Shown: positions 36,981 to 46,786, counted from the first letter of the stretch. The stretch is DNA of 64,000 nt from Clostridium sp. cel8 (GCF_014050525.1 NZ_JACGAG010000002.1:186001-250000); one strand, 5' to 3'. Notes: generated by a model from the sequence alone, not told the origin. A program made the numbers and translations.

Positions 36981-38174
36981 CTACCATTCTCCAGCTATTT
37001 GTGAATTTTTATGGTCAATATTAAACCTAGCACTATCGAAGTAATTTCCACCTTTATAAAAAGTCGGATCTACATTTATCCATTTGCCCTCTTCAGGAAT
37101 ATACACTTGATTCCAAGCGTGACTTACCCAGCTTATGCCATTAAATCCTTCTCCAGTTATAAGTCTTACTCTTATATTATTTGCTCTAGCCATAGCTACA
37201 TAAAGTGAAGCATAATCAAAACAAATCCCCTTGCGAGTTCTAAACGTTGGTATCGCTCCAGATTCTACATTAAAGTCATTATTTAAAACTCTATTTGCTT
37301 TATCGTAATCGTAAGATATATTTGACCCTATCCAATTATAAAGCATTTCAGCTTTTTCCCTAGTGTTGGTTCCCTCAGATCCAAGGTTTTTAGCAAACCT
37401 ATCAATTTCAGGATTTGATTTTACACCTTCATCAAGAGTCACACCATTATAGTAAACTATAGTTTTTCCATTATTTATTTGTTTTAACGGAGTTGAAGTA
37501 TCAAATTGTATTTGTTTTTCAGAGTTATTATCCTTTATTACTATTCTAAAAGAATTGTTCAATATATTAGGCAGTTGTTTTGCAATTGTGGAATTGCTAA
37601 CAGGTATTATAACATTCTGGCAAATTGATTTATAAGGCTTGGAAGTTTCAAGGTATCCACTTAATTTATTGCTTAAATTAAGCATAGACATTATATTGAG
37701 CACAACTGCAACAATAAGTACATAACACACTGCCTTAGGCAGTTGGAATATCATTCCCGTTACTCTCTTAAATATATTACTCTTAGACATTAGAAATCTT
37801 TCTATGCCATCTAAAGCAGGATAAATAGTAAAATAATTAAGCAAATCCAATATCAACTTTATAATTCTATATATTATAAATACGATAGCAGGTATTACAG
37901 CAACATATATTATCAAATTATTACTTTGTAAATAATTTATAACATACTCAGGTATATGAGTATATATATTTTCATATATACCATTATCATGTTCTATAAA
38001 TATTTTTTTCCCAAGATATATACCTGATATTATAGATATAATGAAACATATATTTCTATTTACATCATCTATATCCTGTTTTAAATCCCTAGAAGAGAAT
38101 TTAAACAAAAATCCCTTTAAAATTGGATACAAAAAAATTATAAATATCATAATTGTTACGGGATTGATTTTCAT
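36981..38174 (-). CDS. Membrane-anchored transglutaminase-like protein
   Basis: A 397-residue protein whose N-terminal 160 residues hold about four transmembrane helices in an arrangement similar to CvpA proteins, followed by an extracytoplasmic linker and a transglutaminase-like core. The catalytic triad is visible: C318 in RKGICFDYASLY, H352 in SHAWNQVY and D369 in WINVDPTF. Such proteins may be cysteine proteases or peptide amidases at the cell surface; the substrate is unknown. The start is the ATG ending 38174, preceded by AAAGGTGG; the GTG upstream lies within that site. Confidence 0.85.
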   Translation of the reverse strand: MKINPVTIMIFIIFLYPILKGFLFKFSSRDLKQDIDDVNRNICFIISIISGIYLGKKIFIEHDNGIYENIYTHIPEYVINYLQSNNLIIYVAVIPAIVFIIYRIIKLILDLLNYFTIYPALDGIERFLMSKSNIFKRVTGMIFQLPKAVCYVLIVAVVLNIMSMLNLSNKLSGYLETSKPYKSICQNVIIPVSNSTIAKQLPNILNNSFRIVIKDNNSEKQIQFDTSTPLKQINNGKTIVYYNGVTLDEGVKSNPEIDRFAKNLGSEGTNTREKAEMLYNWIGSNISYDYDKANRVLNNDFNVESGAIPTFRTRKGICFDYASLYVAMARANNIRVRLITGEGFNGISWVSHAWNQVYIPEEGKWINVDPTFYKGGNYFDSARFNIDHKNSQIAGEW

Positions 38175-38242
38175 AATAACAACCACCTTTTAAACATTGC
38201 CTTGTAAAAACATATTCTCAAAATTACAAATAAAATCAAATT

Positions 38243-39085
38243 TCATATTTTCCTATTTTCATTTAAAATTGTTTTCAAAATTGGTTTTATATCTTCCCAT
38301 AAATACCCACGTCTCATAAGATATTGACTTAACTTTCTCTTTAACTTGTTAACATCATTTTCAGACCTTGCTATTATATTATACCTTTTTTTTGCAATTG
38401 AATATATATTATTTTCATCTTTTTTACTGTAAATTTCTTTTTTAACAAAATCTTCTTTATTTATAACCTTTTTTAATGTTTCTCTAATTAATTCTATATT
38501 ATATCCTCTTCCAAGAAGATAATTACCTAATTTTCTATAAGCACTTGACATACTTTCCCTATCCTTATGCATAGTTTTATACTTTTTAATACACAATTTG
38601 AGAATTCCATTTTTATACACTGATTCATCTATAGATTCCATTTCAGTTTCTATTATATCTTCAGATATACCTTTCTTTACAAGTTCATATCTTATTTTAT
38701 TTTTTCCGAAATGATTTATTTTTTCTTTTATCCACATTTTAGCAAATTTATAATCGTCTATAAATTTATACTGTTTTAAAAAATTTAAAGTTCTTTCTAT
38801 AGTTTTTATATTGTACTCCTCTTTTACAAGTCTATCATAAATTTGTTTTTCCGTTTTGAAATTTCTCTCTATAATTCTAAGAGCTAGGTTCTTACATTTT
38901 ATATAATCATCTTCTTCAATTATGTTTTTTAATAAATCCTCATCTATATTTTTCCCTTTGTATATATTGTATTTATATACAATTTCAGTACTACATGAAA
39001 AAGAAAATTCATCATTTACATATACATTTACTCTTTTCTTATTTCTACTTTGTAATTTTATTTCTGTTACTATTTTTTTACACAT
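38243..39085 (-). CDS. recX: Regulatory protein RecX
   Basis: RecX binds RecA filaments and restrains RecA activity. The 280-residue protein is longer than the E. coli form but normal for Firmicutes, with repeated three-helix RecX modules (LRIIERNFKTEKQIYDRLV and LNFLKQYKFIDDYKFAKMWI, and a third near the C-terminus with KLSQYLMRRGYLWEDI). It lies 68 nt downstream of the M16 peptidase gene. There is no recA in the window. Confidence 0.9.
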   Translation of the reverse strand: MCKKIVTEIKLQSRNKKRVNVYVNDEFSFSCSTEIVYKYNIYKGKNIDEDLLKNIIEEDDYIKCKNLALRIIERNFKTEKQIYDRLVKEEYNIKTIERTLNFLKQYKFIDDYKFAKMWIKEKINHFGKNKIRYELVKKGISEDIIETEMESIDESVYKNGILKLCIKKYKTMHKDRESMSSAYRKLGNYLLGRGYNIELIRETLKKVINKEDFVKKEIYSKKDENNIYSIAKKRYNIIARSENDVNKLKRKLSQYLMRRGYLWEDIKPILKTILNENRKI

Positions 39086-39173
39086 AAGAAATAGAATTTA
39101 TCTCCTTTTGTATTTATTAAAATTGTATTTATTAAAAAAATTTTTTATATTTTAAATTTAACTAGAAATTCTT

Positions 39174-40406
39174 CTATACAGTTTTCTTTAAAACATAAAT
39201 AGTAGCTCCTCTAAATACCTTCCTTGATACATCATATATATCTTCTTTTGTTATATTATCCATTTCTTTTATATCGTCATTAAACTTAAATATATTTTTG
39301 TTTTCCATAGATTGTATTAAAACATATTCTCCAATATCAGTACTATCTTCTAATGTAAATGCTACTGATGTTTTTAAAGATTTTTTCATAAGTGAAATAG
39401 TATTATTGTCAAATAATATTTTTTCATTTTTTATATCCTCAATACACTTTAGTATCACACTAATTGTAGTTTCAACATTTTCTTCACTAACAGATGTATA
39501 TATATACAATGTTTTTATATTATCTGTCAAATCAAGATCTGTATATACATCATATGCAAGCCCCTTCTCCTCTCTTAGCTTTCTAAACAATAGTGAATTT
39601 GGACTCTCTCCTAGTTTATGATTTAATATTCTAAGTGCAAGTTCTTGTTTTTCATTCAACCCATGAAATGTAAATAAAAACATTACACTACATTGTTCAA
39701 TATCTCTTCTATATTCAACCTTTTTGCCAGGTAAATTTTTCTCTACAATGACCTTTCTTTTTTCCAAATCTCTATATTCCCAATCCTTAAAATACTTTAA
39801 AACTAAATTATAAACATACTCATGGTCATAATTTGATACTATGGATATAAAACAATTATTTGGAACATAATATTTATTATAAAACTCAACTAAATTTTTT
39901 CTAGTAAATTTTTCTATGCTATCTTCACTTCCACAAGTATCATATCTAAGTGGACTATTTTTAAAAGCTATTTTATTTATCTGCCTAAAACTAAACTGTT
40001 CTATATCATCTTTAATAGATTTTATTTCCGATATTATAACTTTTCTTTCTTTTTCAATTTCATCTTTCTTAAAAGAAGGATGAAGTATCATATCAGACAT
40101 AATTTCAATAGAATCTTCCAATTCTTCCTGTAAGTTTGTAATACTGTATACTGTACAGTCACAGTTTGTATAAGCGTTATACTCTCCGCCTAGATTTTCC
40201 AAATCTTGATTTAATCTTTGGTTACTTCTGGATTTAGTTCCTTTGAAAATCATGTGTTCAATAAAATGTGACATTCCTATTTCATTAGTTTTCTCATACA
40301 TAGACCCTATTTTAAATCCAATATGTAAAGCTGAAATACGAGTATTATTTTTCACTGTTATAAGCTTTATTCCATTGGATAAAACTTTTTCAACTGCGTC
40401 AAACAT
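39174..40406 (-). CDS. M16 family zinc peptidase (insulinase/processing-peptidase type)
   Basis: A 410-residue zinc peptidase. The inverted metal motif H47-F-I-E50-H51 lies in MSHFIEHMIFKGT, and the third ligand is expected in EKERKVIISEIKS. The length equals that of the PqqL/YmxG-type bacterial M16B peptidases, in which two copies form an active dimer. YmxG-like genes are often close to sporulation and processing genes; function here is not defined. AGGAG precedes the ATG. Confidence 0.9.
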   Translation of the reverse strand: MFDAVEKVLSNGIKLITVKNNTRISALHIGFKIGSMYEKTNEIGMSHFIEHMIFKGTKSRSNQRLNQDLENLGGEYNAYTNCDCTVYSITNLQEELEDSIEIMSDMILHPSFKKDEIEKERKVIISEIKSIKDDIEQFSFRQINKIAFKNSPLRYDTCGSEDSIEKFTRKNLVEFYNKYYVPNNCFISIVSNYDHEYVYNLVLKYFKDWEYRDLEKRKVIVEKNLPGKKVEYRRDIEQCSVMFLFTFHGLNEKQELALRILNHKLGESPNSLLFRKLREEKGLAYDVYTDLDLTDNIKTLYIYTSVSEENVETTISVILKCIEDIKNEKILFDNNTISLMKKSLKTSVAFTLEDSTDIGEYVLIQSMENKNIFKFNDDIKEMDNITKEDIYDVSRKVFRGATIYVLKKTV

Positions 40407-40528
40407 ATAAGTCTCCTCTTAAAGTAAAATTCTTATAGTACATTATTTATATTACATTATATCATATAGTATAGATATACTTAAATAAAATGAATATCTG
40501 AAATTTTTATTAACCTATTGAATTAAAG

Positions 40529-40558
40529 TTTGATATTATTGGTATACTATGTTATGAT
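40529..40558 (+). promoter_or_regulatory. Promoter of the DEAD-box helicase gene
   Basis: TTGATA and TATGAT are separated by 18 nt, 40 nt upstream of the ATG at 40599. Confidence 0.55.
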
Positions 40559-40598
40559 AGACTTTGTTTTGTACTATAAAAAAGAAAGAGGAATTTTA

Positions 40599-42185
40599 AT
40601 GAGTAATATTAGTTTTAATGATTTAAACTTACATCCCAAAGTACTTCAATCTATAGATGCTATGGGATTCGAAGAACCCTCTCAAATCCAAGCTGAATCC
40701 ATTCCAATAATATTAGAAGGTTATGATGTAATAGGTCAGGCACAGACAGGTACTGGGAAAACCTTAGCCTTTGGGGCTCCCATGCTTAGTAAGATAGATA
40801 CTAACAGTAAAAATATATCGACCTTAATACTCACACCTACACGCGAACTTGCAATTCAGGTAAATGATGAGTTGAGTAAACTTGGTAAATTTAAAAAAAC
40901 AAAGCTTCTCCCACTATATGGAGGGCAGCCTATTGAAAGACAAATAAAATCCCTAAAACGAGGTGTAGATGTAGTAGTTGGTACTCCTGGAAGAATAATT
41001 GATCATATAAACAGACATACATTAAATTTGAGTAAAATACAATTTTTGATAATAGATGAAGCCGATGAAATGCTTAATATGGGATTTATAGATGACATAG
41101 AATTTATAATAAAAAGTACAAATTCAAATAGGCAAACTTTATTATTTTCTGCTACTATGCCAAATCAAATTAAAAAATTAGCTTCAAATTATATGAGCAA
41201 AGATACTAAATATATCAAAATAGAAAAAAGCACTTTAACTGTAGAAAAGATAAAACAGTATTATTATGAAATTAAACATAAAGACAGATTTGAATCATTA
41301 TGTAGAATACTAGATGTAGATGAACCTTCCAGTGCTATAATATTTTGTAAGACAAAACGAGGTGTAGATGAACTTGTAGAATCAATGCAAGCAAGAGGCT
41401 ATAATGTAGAAGGTATGCACGGTGACATGAATCAAAATCAAAGATTAAATACTCTTAGAAAATTTAAAAATGGGACTCTAGAATTCTTAGTGGCAACTGA
41501 CGTAGCTGCAAGGGGAATAGATGTAGAGAATATATCCCATGTTATAAATTACGATCTCCCTCAAGATACAGAATATTATGTACACAGAATAGGAAGAACT
41601 GGTAGAGCAAATAAAGAAGGCATAGCCTATTCTCTCGTTACACCAAGAGAATATATACTTCTAAAGCAAATAGAAAAATTTACAAAGAGCAAAATAAAAA
41701 GAAAAGAAGTACCAACAGTCGATGATATATTTGAAGCAAAATATAAACACATAGCAGATAAAGTAAAAAGCACTCTTAGTGAAGATAACTTTAAGAAATT
41801 TATTCCTTTTGCTACTGAACTTGATGATGAATACAATCTAGTAGATGTTGCAGCTGCTCTTATGAAAATTGTTTTTGACAATGAGATAAGTTTTGACTAT
41901 AAAGAAAATTCTATAGATAGAGATGTAGATAAGGAAATAAGATTATTTTTATCAATTGGAAGACTAGATAATCTAACTCCAAGAAAGTTGATTAAATTTA
42001 TAAATGAAACCTCTTCAGTAGAAGCACATGAAATAGGTGACATAGATATATTAAATAAATTCACTTTTATAAATGCACCAGAAAGTGTCGCTTCTATTAT
42101 TTTAAAAAGAACAAATGGTAAAAAATTTCAAGGAAGACGTGTTTCTGTTGAAATTGCTAAAAGCAAAAAATCAGCCCATAAATAA
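40599..42185 (+). CDS. DEAD-box ATP-dependent RNA helicase (CshA/DbpA type)
   Basis: An RNA helicase for ribosome assembly or RNA decay. I place the start at the ATG at 40599 (MSNISFNDLNLHP), with AGAGG eight bases upstream; the earlier ATG at 40530 falls inside the promoter. The 528-residue protein has the Q motif (GFEEPSQIQAESIP), Walker A AQTGTGKTLAF, PTRELAIQV, DEAD (IIDEADEMLNMGF), SAT, and HRIGRTGR, then a C-terminal DbpA-type RNA-binding domain (about residues 430-520). The last codons lie inside the terminator stem. Confidence 0.94.
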   Translation: MSNISFNDLNLHPKVLQSIDAMGFEEPSQIQAESIPIILEGYDVIGQAQTGTGKTLAFGAPMLSKIDTNSKNISTLILTPTRELAIQVNDELSKLGKFKKTKLLPLYGGQPIERQIKSLKRGVDVVVGTPGRIIDHINRHTLNLSKIQFLIIDEADEMLNMGFIDDIEFIIKSTNSNRQTLLFSATMPNQIKKLASNYMSKDTKYIKIEKSTLTVEKIKQYYYEIKHKDRFESLCRILDVDEPSSAIIFCKTKRGVDELVESMQARGYNVEGMHGDMNQNQRLNTLRKFKNGTLEFLVATDVAARGIDVENISHVINYDLPQDTEYYVHRIGRTGRANKEGIAYSLVTPREYILLKQIEKFTKSKIKRKEVPTVDDIFEAKYKHIADKVKSTLSEDNFKKFIPFATELDDEYNLVDVAAALMKIVFDNEISFDYKENSIDRDVDKEIRLFLSIGRLDNLTPRKLIKFINETSSVEAHEIGDIDILNKFTFINAPESVASIILKRTNGKKFQGRRVSVEIAKSKKSAHK

Positions 42186-42210
42186 TTTATGGGCTATAAT
42201 TAATTAGTAA
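42173..42210. terminator. Bidirectional terminator between the helicase and PEPCK-fold genes
   Basis: AGCCCATAAA pairs with TTTATGGGCT around a 3-nt loop. On the minus strand it is followed by GATTTTTTGCTTTT, so it ends the PEPCK-fold gene well; the plus-strand tail is only AT-rich. The stem overlaps the helicase stop codon. Confidence 0.8.
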
Positions 42211-43971
42211 TTATTTATCAATATTTTTTATCTCTTCTAATAATTTCAAAGCAGCTTTTTTTGGTCCTTCCTTTTCTTTACCTGGTATTCCTAATTTTGT
42301 TCTAATTTGTCCAACTTTTATACCATTTTTAAAAAATGCTTTAAAATATACATCTAAAAGATTATTCATAACTTCCTGTCTTTGAGCAGGCCCAAATGGA
42401 TTTGCAAAATAAGTTTTTACAAGACCCTTTTCAGATGTAGTTCCCTTAGCTATTCTAGCACCCTTTTTAAATACATCTATTGCTTTATCATAGGAATCAA
42501 AAAATTCAATTTCCTCTTTATCTTCATAATTATTTGCATATAGGAACAAATCCACAGGATATCCTAATGTTATTTGATTATAACTTGCAACTGGAATAAC
42601 TAATCTTGCATTTATTTTATCTGGATTCATAAATATACTTCTATCTATTTCCCTAAATGCATAACCGACATCCAAATCATCCAATCTAACAAAGGCACCT
42701 ATTTCAGTTCCATAAGCTAATATCTTCCCATCATCTCCAAGCTTTAAAGCACCCATATCATCAAATATTATTTTCATATCATTTATATATTCTTCGCTTA
42801 ACTGCCTTAAAGCTTCAAGACTTTCAGATTTTCCTGCTCCACTGTCCCCCATTATGATTATATTTGCAGTTTTATTATCTCTTGTAAGTATATTCACCAT
42901 TGCTCCATGAATAGGTAGACATCTATTTTTTATCATTATCAAATTGTGAAGAGTCAATGTCATTTTCTTCATATATCCAAAATAGTCTATAGCATCATTG
43001 TAATTTATATATCCAAGCATTATATCATTTTCTTCATCATCATAAAAAATAGTTCTCATATTCTCAGAATTATCTCTAACTCCAAATACATAAACTATAT
43101 CAGGTTTTTTATTTATATACTCTTCTTTTTTAGCAATTTCAAATAAATTGCATAGGGTAACTCCATGTCCCATAAAGTCCCTATGAAAGTATATATAAGC
43201 TAAAAGATTTCCCACCTTAGCTGGATAACAAAACCAATGTTCAGGATTAATAGTTTTACATTCTTTAAGTGGATTTTCACAAGTTTCTTCAAACATTCCA
43301 GTTCTTGTATTTTTCTTAGGATATATTATAAATGGAGGATCTAATATTACAGATTCAATAAATGGTATATTGCGGAGACATTTATAATCTTTAGGATAAG
43401 GCCATGAAGCTTTTCCCAATACTAATCCAACATTGCCACCTGCCGGCAGCTGTCTGTATATCTGAGGCTTAGTACATAAGATATTTTCTTCTATCTTTCT
43501 GTATGTATCGAGAATAAGCTTAGAAAATCTATTGTTTGCATCTATAATATTTGCATCTATAAAACTTCTATCTCCAAATTCCTCTTCCTGCTTATCATTT
43601 TTTATAATAGTATATCTCTCTAACTTTCTCCAAAATTTATAAAAATCTTCTATAAATGATATAAATTTGTCTTTATCATAAAATAATTCTTTACAATTAA
43701 AATTGAAACTTGCAATATGTTTAGAATCAAATGCCATAAGAAATTTAAATATATTTGTTATGGCATCTTCAAGCTTTTCCACATCATCAATTTTAGTAGT
43801 TTCATAAATATATCTATATATACTACTGTTTTTATTCTTTATTTTACTCAAATACTTCAAAAATACAGTTTTAAATGCAGAACTTTCAAATAATTTCTCA
43901 GAAGAATCACAAAATTTTTCATTAAAATTAATCATTATTTTTCCACTTTTTATATAAAACTCTTTTGGCAT
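42211..43971 (-). CDS. PEP-carboxykinase-fold P-loop protein of unknown function
   Basis: A 586-residue protein whose C-terminal half has the phosphoenolpyruvate carboxykinase/HprK-like nucleotide-binding fold: P-loop G375-DSGAGKS-382, followed by KIIFDDMGALKL (a metal/ATP-binding aspartate pair) and PFGPAQRQEV. The N-terminal 370 residues match no PEPCK domain I know, and the loop differs from the GLSGTGKTT of ATP-type PEPCK. The name phosphoenolpyruvate carboxykinase is often attached to such proteins, but a kinase role is equally possible. Two GTP-type PEPCK hallmarks are absent. AGGGGGG-type sequence precedes the ATG. It is a single gene, divergent from greA. Confidence 0.72.
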   Translation of the reverse strand: MPKEFYIKSGKIMINFNEKFCDSSEKLFESSAFKTVFLKYLSKIKNKNSSIYRYIYETTKIDDVEKLEDAITNIFKFLMAFDSKHIASFNFNCKELFYDKDKFISFIEDFYKFWRKLERYTIIKNDKQEEEFGDRSFIDANIIDANNRFSKLILDTYRKIEENILCTKPQIYRQLPAGGNVGLVLGKASWPYPKDYKCLRNIPFIESVILDPPFIIYPKKNTRTGMFEETCENPLKECKTINPEHWFCYPAKVGNLLAYIYFHRDFMGHGVTLCNLFEIAKKEEYINKKPDIVYVFGVRDNSENMRTIFYDDEENDIMLGYINYNDAIDYFGYMKKMTLTLHNLIMIKNRCLPIHGAMVNILTRDNKTANIIIMGDSGAGKSESLEALRQLSEEYINDMKIIFDDMGALKLGDDGKILAYGTEIGAFVRLDDLDVGYAFREIDRSIFMNPDKINARLVIPVASYNQITLGYPVDLFLYANNYEDKEEIEFFDSYDKAIDVFKKGARIAKGTTSEKGLVKTYFANPFGPAQRQEVMNNLLDVYFKAFFKNGIKVGQIRTKLGIPGKEKEGPKKAALKLLEEIKNIDK

Positions 43972-44132
43972 AAATAAATCCCCCCTAATTCAGTATCAAA
44001 TCTTAATTAATATTATAGCATAATATCTCTTGTAATATCCCACTACTAATATTATAATATTATAAGTAATGTAGTTAATTTATATATTTTTCATAATGAT
44101 ATATCATAAATTTAGAATAGTAGGTGATTTTC

Positions 44133-44597
44133 ATGCAGAATATAATATTAACAGAGTCAGGAAAGAAAAAATTAGAGGATGAGCTTGAATATTTAAAAAC
44201 CGTCAAAAGAGTTGAAATTAAAGCTGCTCTTAAGTCAGCTCGTGCACAAGGTGATCTTAGTGAAAATGCAGATTATAGTGCTGCTAAAGATGATCAGTCT
44301 ATGACAGAAACTAGAATACAAGAATTAGAAAATCAGCTTAAAAATGCTGTAATAATAGAAAGTTCTTCTGATGCAGATGTATTTGATATAAATAAAACTG
44401 CACTAGTAAGATTTTTTGATATAGATGAAACAGAAGAAGTTACACTGGTAAGTTCTGTGGAAGCTGATGTTAAGAATATGAAGATAAGTATAGAATCACC
44501 TCTTGGTAAGGCACTATTTAGATTAAAAGTTGGAGAGAGAGCAACTGTAGAATCTCCTGATGGGAACTATGAGGTTCAGGTTGAGAAATTATTATAA
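44133..44597 (+). CDS. greA: Transcription elongation factor GreA
   Basis: Rescues arrested RNA polymerase by stimulating transcript cleavage. The start is the ATG at 44133 (MQNIILTESGKKKLE) with TAGGTG six bases upstream. The 154-residue product has the N-terminal coiled coil and the acidic tip motif GDLSENADYSAAKDDQ, then the C-terminal FKBP-like domain (SPLGKALFRLKVGERATVE). Length and motifs are standard. It is followed by a terminator. Confidence 0.95.
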   Translation: MQNIILTESGKKKLEDELEYLKTVKRVEIKAALKSARAQGDLSENADYSAAKDDQSMTETRIQELENQLKNAVIIESSSDADVFDINKTALVRFFDIDETEEVTLVSSVEADVKNMKISIESPLGKALFRLKVGERATVESPDGNYEVQVEKLL

Positions 44598-44648
44598 TTA
44601 CCACATTATTTTAAAAGACATACATACATCTTAATACTGTATGTAATG

Positions 44649-44703
44649 AGAGCATATATGAATCTGAGTAAGATTTAACTTAGGTTTTATATGTTCTTTT
44701 TTA
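44649..44703 (+). terminator. Terminator of greA
   Basis: AGAGCATATATGAATCTGAG pairs imperfectly with TTAGGTTTTATATGTTCT and is followed by a run of six T. A smaller ACATACA/TGTATGT stem lies just before it. Confidence 0.7.
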
Positions 44704-44752
44704 GTGTATTATTTAAATAATAATAGAAATATAATTTAGAGAGGAGTTTTAT

Positions 44753-45601
44753 ATGTTGAAAAAATTAAAAGATATACTTTCACTACTTTTGGGTTGCTTT
44801 TTGGTATCATTTGGCACTTATTTTTTTCTTGCACCATGTCACATAGCCGCTGGTGGAATAAGTGGTGCAGCTATAATAATAAATAGTATATTTCCAAGTA
44901 TACCTATTGGATTATTTATGATGTGTATGGAAATTGTTCTATTTTTAATAGGTATTATTGTAATAGGTCCAATTTTCGGAGGTAAAACTATAGCGTGCAG
45001 TTTTTCAATATCCCTTATGATACTTATTATGCAGAATATCTATCCAGAATTAAAGCCTTTCAGTAGTGATACACTGCTTCAATTAATATTTGGCATACTT
45101 ATATGTGGAGCAGGTATGGGTATAGTATTTAACAAAGGTGCTTCTACAGGCGGAACTGATATAATAGCTAAGATAATAAACAAATATACAAAAATAAGCA
45201 TAGGAAAATCTGTATTGATTCCAGATATAATAGTTGCAATAATGGCTTCGATTGTATTTGGCATAGATCGTGGTATGTATGCTATTTTAGGAATAATTTT
45301 AAATTCAACAATAATAGATAGAGTTATATTAACTTTAAATACTTACAAACAAGTAGCTATAATAAGTTCGGAATGTAATGATATTAAAAAATATATTGTA
45401 AATGAATTAAATAGAAGTGCAACTATCTATTATGCAAAAGGTGCATACAAAAATAATGACAATGAGGTTATAACCACAATATTAGATAGGAAACAATTCT
45501 TAAAACTTAAAGAGTACATAACAAAAATAGATTCTAAAGCATTTATAACAGTAAATGAAATAAATGAAGTGTTAGGAGAAGGTTTTTCAAGTATTATATA
45601 A
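44753..45601 (+). CDS. YitT family membrane protein (DUF161 + DUF2179)
   Basis: A 282-residue membrane protein with about five transmembrane helices and a cytoplasmic C-terminal DUF2179 domain (about residues 200-282). The glycine-rich CHIAAGGISGAAIIINS and ASTGGTDIIAKIINK motifs are diagnostic of YitT. The family is sometimes described as a transporter but the substrate is unknown. GAGAGGAG precedes the ATG. Confidence 0.88.
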   Translation: MLKKLKDILSLLLGCFLVSFGTYFFLAPCHIAAGGISGAAIIINSIFPSIPIGLFMMCMEIVLFLIGIIVIGPIFGGKTIACSFSISLMILIMQNIYPELKPFSSDTLLQLIFGILICGAGMGIVFNKGASTGGTDIIAKIINKYTKISIGKSVLIPDIIVAIMASIVFGIDRGMYAILGIILNSTIIDRVILTLNTYKQVAIISSECNDIKKYIVNELNRSATIYYAKGAYKNNDNEVITTILDRKQFLKLKEYITKIDSKAFITVNEINEVLGEGFSSII

Positions 45602-45644
45602 TAGAATATTCAAAGAGAATAAGTACTAAGTACTATATTAGCAT

Positions 45645-46097
45645 TTAAATTATTCTTAATTGTAATTTGTAAAAATATGCATCTTTTCTTATAACTACTA
45701 TGCTATATTTATAATTTTTAATTATATGTTCTATAGTACTATAGTACTTGTCTTCAATTTCATATACAATACATCCTTTTTTGTTTATCAATTTATATCT
45801 TTCATCAATAAATTTTATATATAAATTTTCCCACTCTTTTATACTATATTTAGTTTGTATCTCAAATATTATTCCTCTTGATTTTAATATCATAATTAAC
45901 ATATTATACTTATATTCTGTTTCTGATTTTCGTATTTTAACAGTTTCTCTTAATTTTAATAAATCCTTATATTTAATATTTTCTTTTTCAATTTCATCAT
46001 GCAACTTATCTATTTTCTTATTTAGCTTTACTACTTTGTTTTTCTTCATTTTTTCATACTTATGTATAATCTTTAAAAATAATTTATTACTATCCAT
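45645..46097 (-). CDS. Hypothetical coiled-coil protein
   Basis: A 150-residue, lysine- and glutamate-rich protein with a long predicted coiled coil (residues about 15-60: KKNKVVKLNKKIDKLHDEIE). I do not recognise a family. AAAGGG lies six bases before the ATG, which supports it being a gene. It is divergent from another short coiled-coil gene; the opposite strand also carries an open frame of similar length, but this one has the better site and residue composition. Confidence 0.5.
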   Translation of the reverse strand: MDSNKLFLKIIHKYEKMKKNKVVKLNKKIDKLHDEIEKENIKYKDLLKLRETVKIRKSETEYKYNMLIMILKSRGIIFEIQTKYSIKEWENLYIKFIDERYKLINKKGCIVYEIEDKYYSTIEHIIKNYKYSIVVIRKDAYFYKLQLRII

Positions 46098-46179
46098 AAA
46101 ACCCTTTCTAAGTTTAAAATAATAAATTTATTATTGCACTCATATAAAGAATTTTGTAAAATCATTTATAGGTGATAAC

Positions 46180-46467
46180 ATGAAAATTTTTTTTAAGAAG
46201 TTTTTAAAATATATAAAACAATTTATATCATCAAGTATATACTACTCAAATAAATTATTCAATCAAAAGAAACTTATAGATAGCATGTATAATCAAATTA
46301 TAAAAGAAAAATCAATTGAAATAAAAGAGCTTGAAAATAACTTGAAATCAGCACTATATAGAAATGAAACATTAGATCATAATATTTCTAAGATAAAAAA
46401 CATTACAGATGAGAGAGAAAAACTTATACAAAATATTCAAAATCTTACTTCTATGAAACAAATATAA
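46180..46467 (+). CDS. Hypothetical small coiled-coil protein
   Basis: A 95-residue basic and then acidic protein: an aromatic/lysine-rich N-terminus (MKIFFKKFLKYIKQFISSS) and a coiled-coil C-terminal part (IKELENNLKSALYRNETL). AGGTG lies eight bases before the ATG. No family is recognised. It is divergent from the previous gene and ends before a strong symmetrical hairpin. Confidence 0.5.
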   Translation: MKIFFKKFLKYIKQFISSSIYYSNKLFNQKKLIDSMYNQIIKEKSIEIKELENNLKSALYRNETLDHNISKIKNITDEREKLIQNIQNLTSMKQI

Positions 46468-46479
46468 TTAATATAATTT

Positions 46480-46522
46480 CCATAACAAAAGTGTGTGATA
46501 TTATCACACACTTTTGCTATGG
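46480..46522. terminator. Symmetrical hairpin terminator
   Basis: CAAAAGTGTGTGATA pairs with TATCACACACTTTTG after CCATA/TATGG flanks, with a very small loop. It separates the convergent coiled-coil and glutaredoxin-like genes; the inner A/T runs give U-rich ends on both strands. Confidence 0.72.
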
Positions 46523-46552
46523 AAGCATGAAGTTTATAAATATTTAAACCAA

Positions 46553-46786
46553 CTAAAGTCCTAATAAGCTAGATATCCTATTTTTATCAAATCCAAGTAT
46601 ATATTCTCCATTTATAACTATAACAGGTACTCCCCTATATCCTTTAGCAACAAGCTCTTTTCTAGCTTCAGGATCTGTAGTTATATTATGCTCTACAAAA
46701 TCCACATTGTTTTCTTTGAAAAATTCCTTTGCCATATGACAATATTGACATGTACTACTTGTAAATATATCAACTTTATTATTCAT
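46553..46786 (-). CDS. Glutaredoxin-like protein (NrdH/YruB type)
   Basis: A small thiol-disulfide exchange protein. From the ATG ending 46786 it is 77 residues, starting MNNKVDIFTSSTCQYCHMA, with the redox motif C-Q-Y-C and the cis-proline region GYRGVPVIVIN followed by GEYILGFD. AGGAG lies eight bases upstream. An ATG nine codons farther upstream (46813) also has a GAGG site and would add a short leader. Thioredoxin-fold length and motif order are those of the clostridial YruB family. Confidence 0.88.
   Translation of the reverse strand: MNNKVDIFTSSTCQYCHMAKEFFKENNVDFVEHNITTDPEARKELVAKGYRGVPVIVINGEYILGFDKNRISSLLGL

Noticed and set aside
45748-46122. Plus-strand open frame of about 124 codons opposite the coiled-coil gene at 45645-46097
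   Set aside because: It is rich in F, I, L and S in the way antisense of lysine-rich genes is, and the minus-strand frame has the better ribosome binding site.
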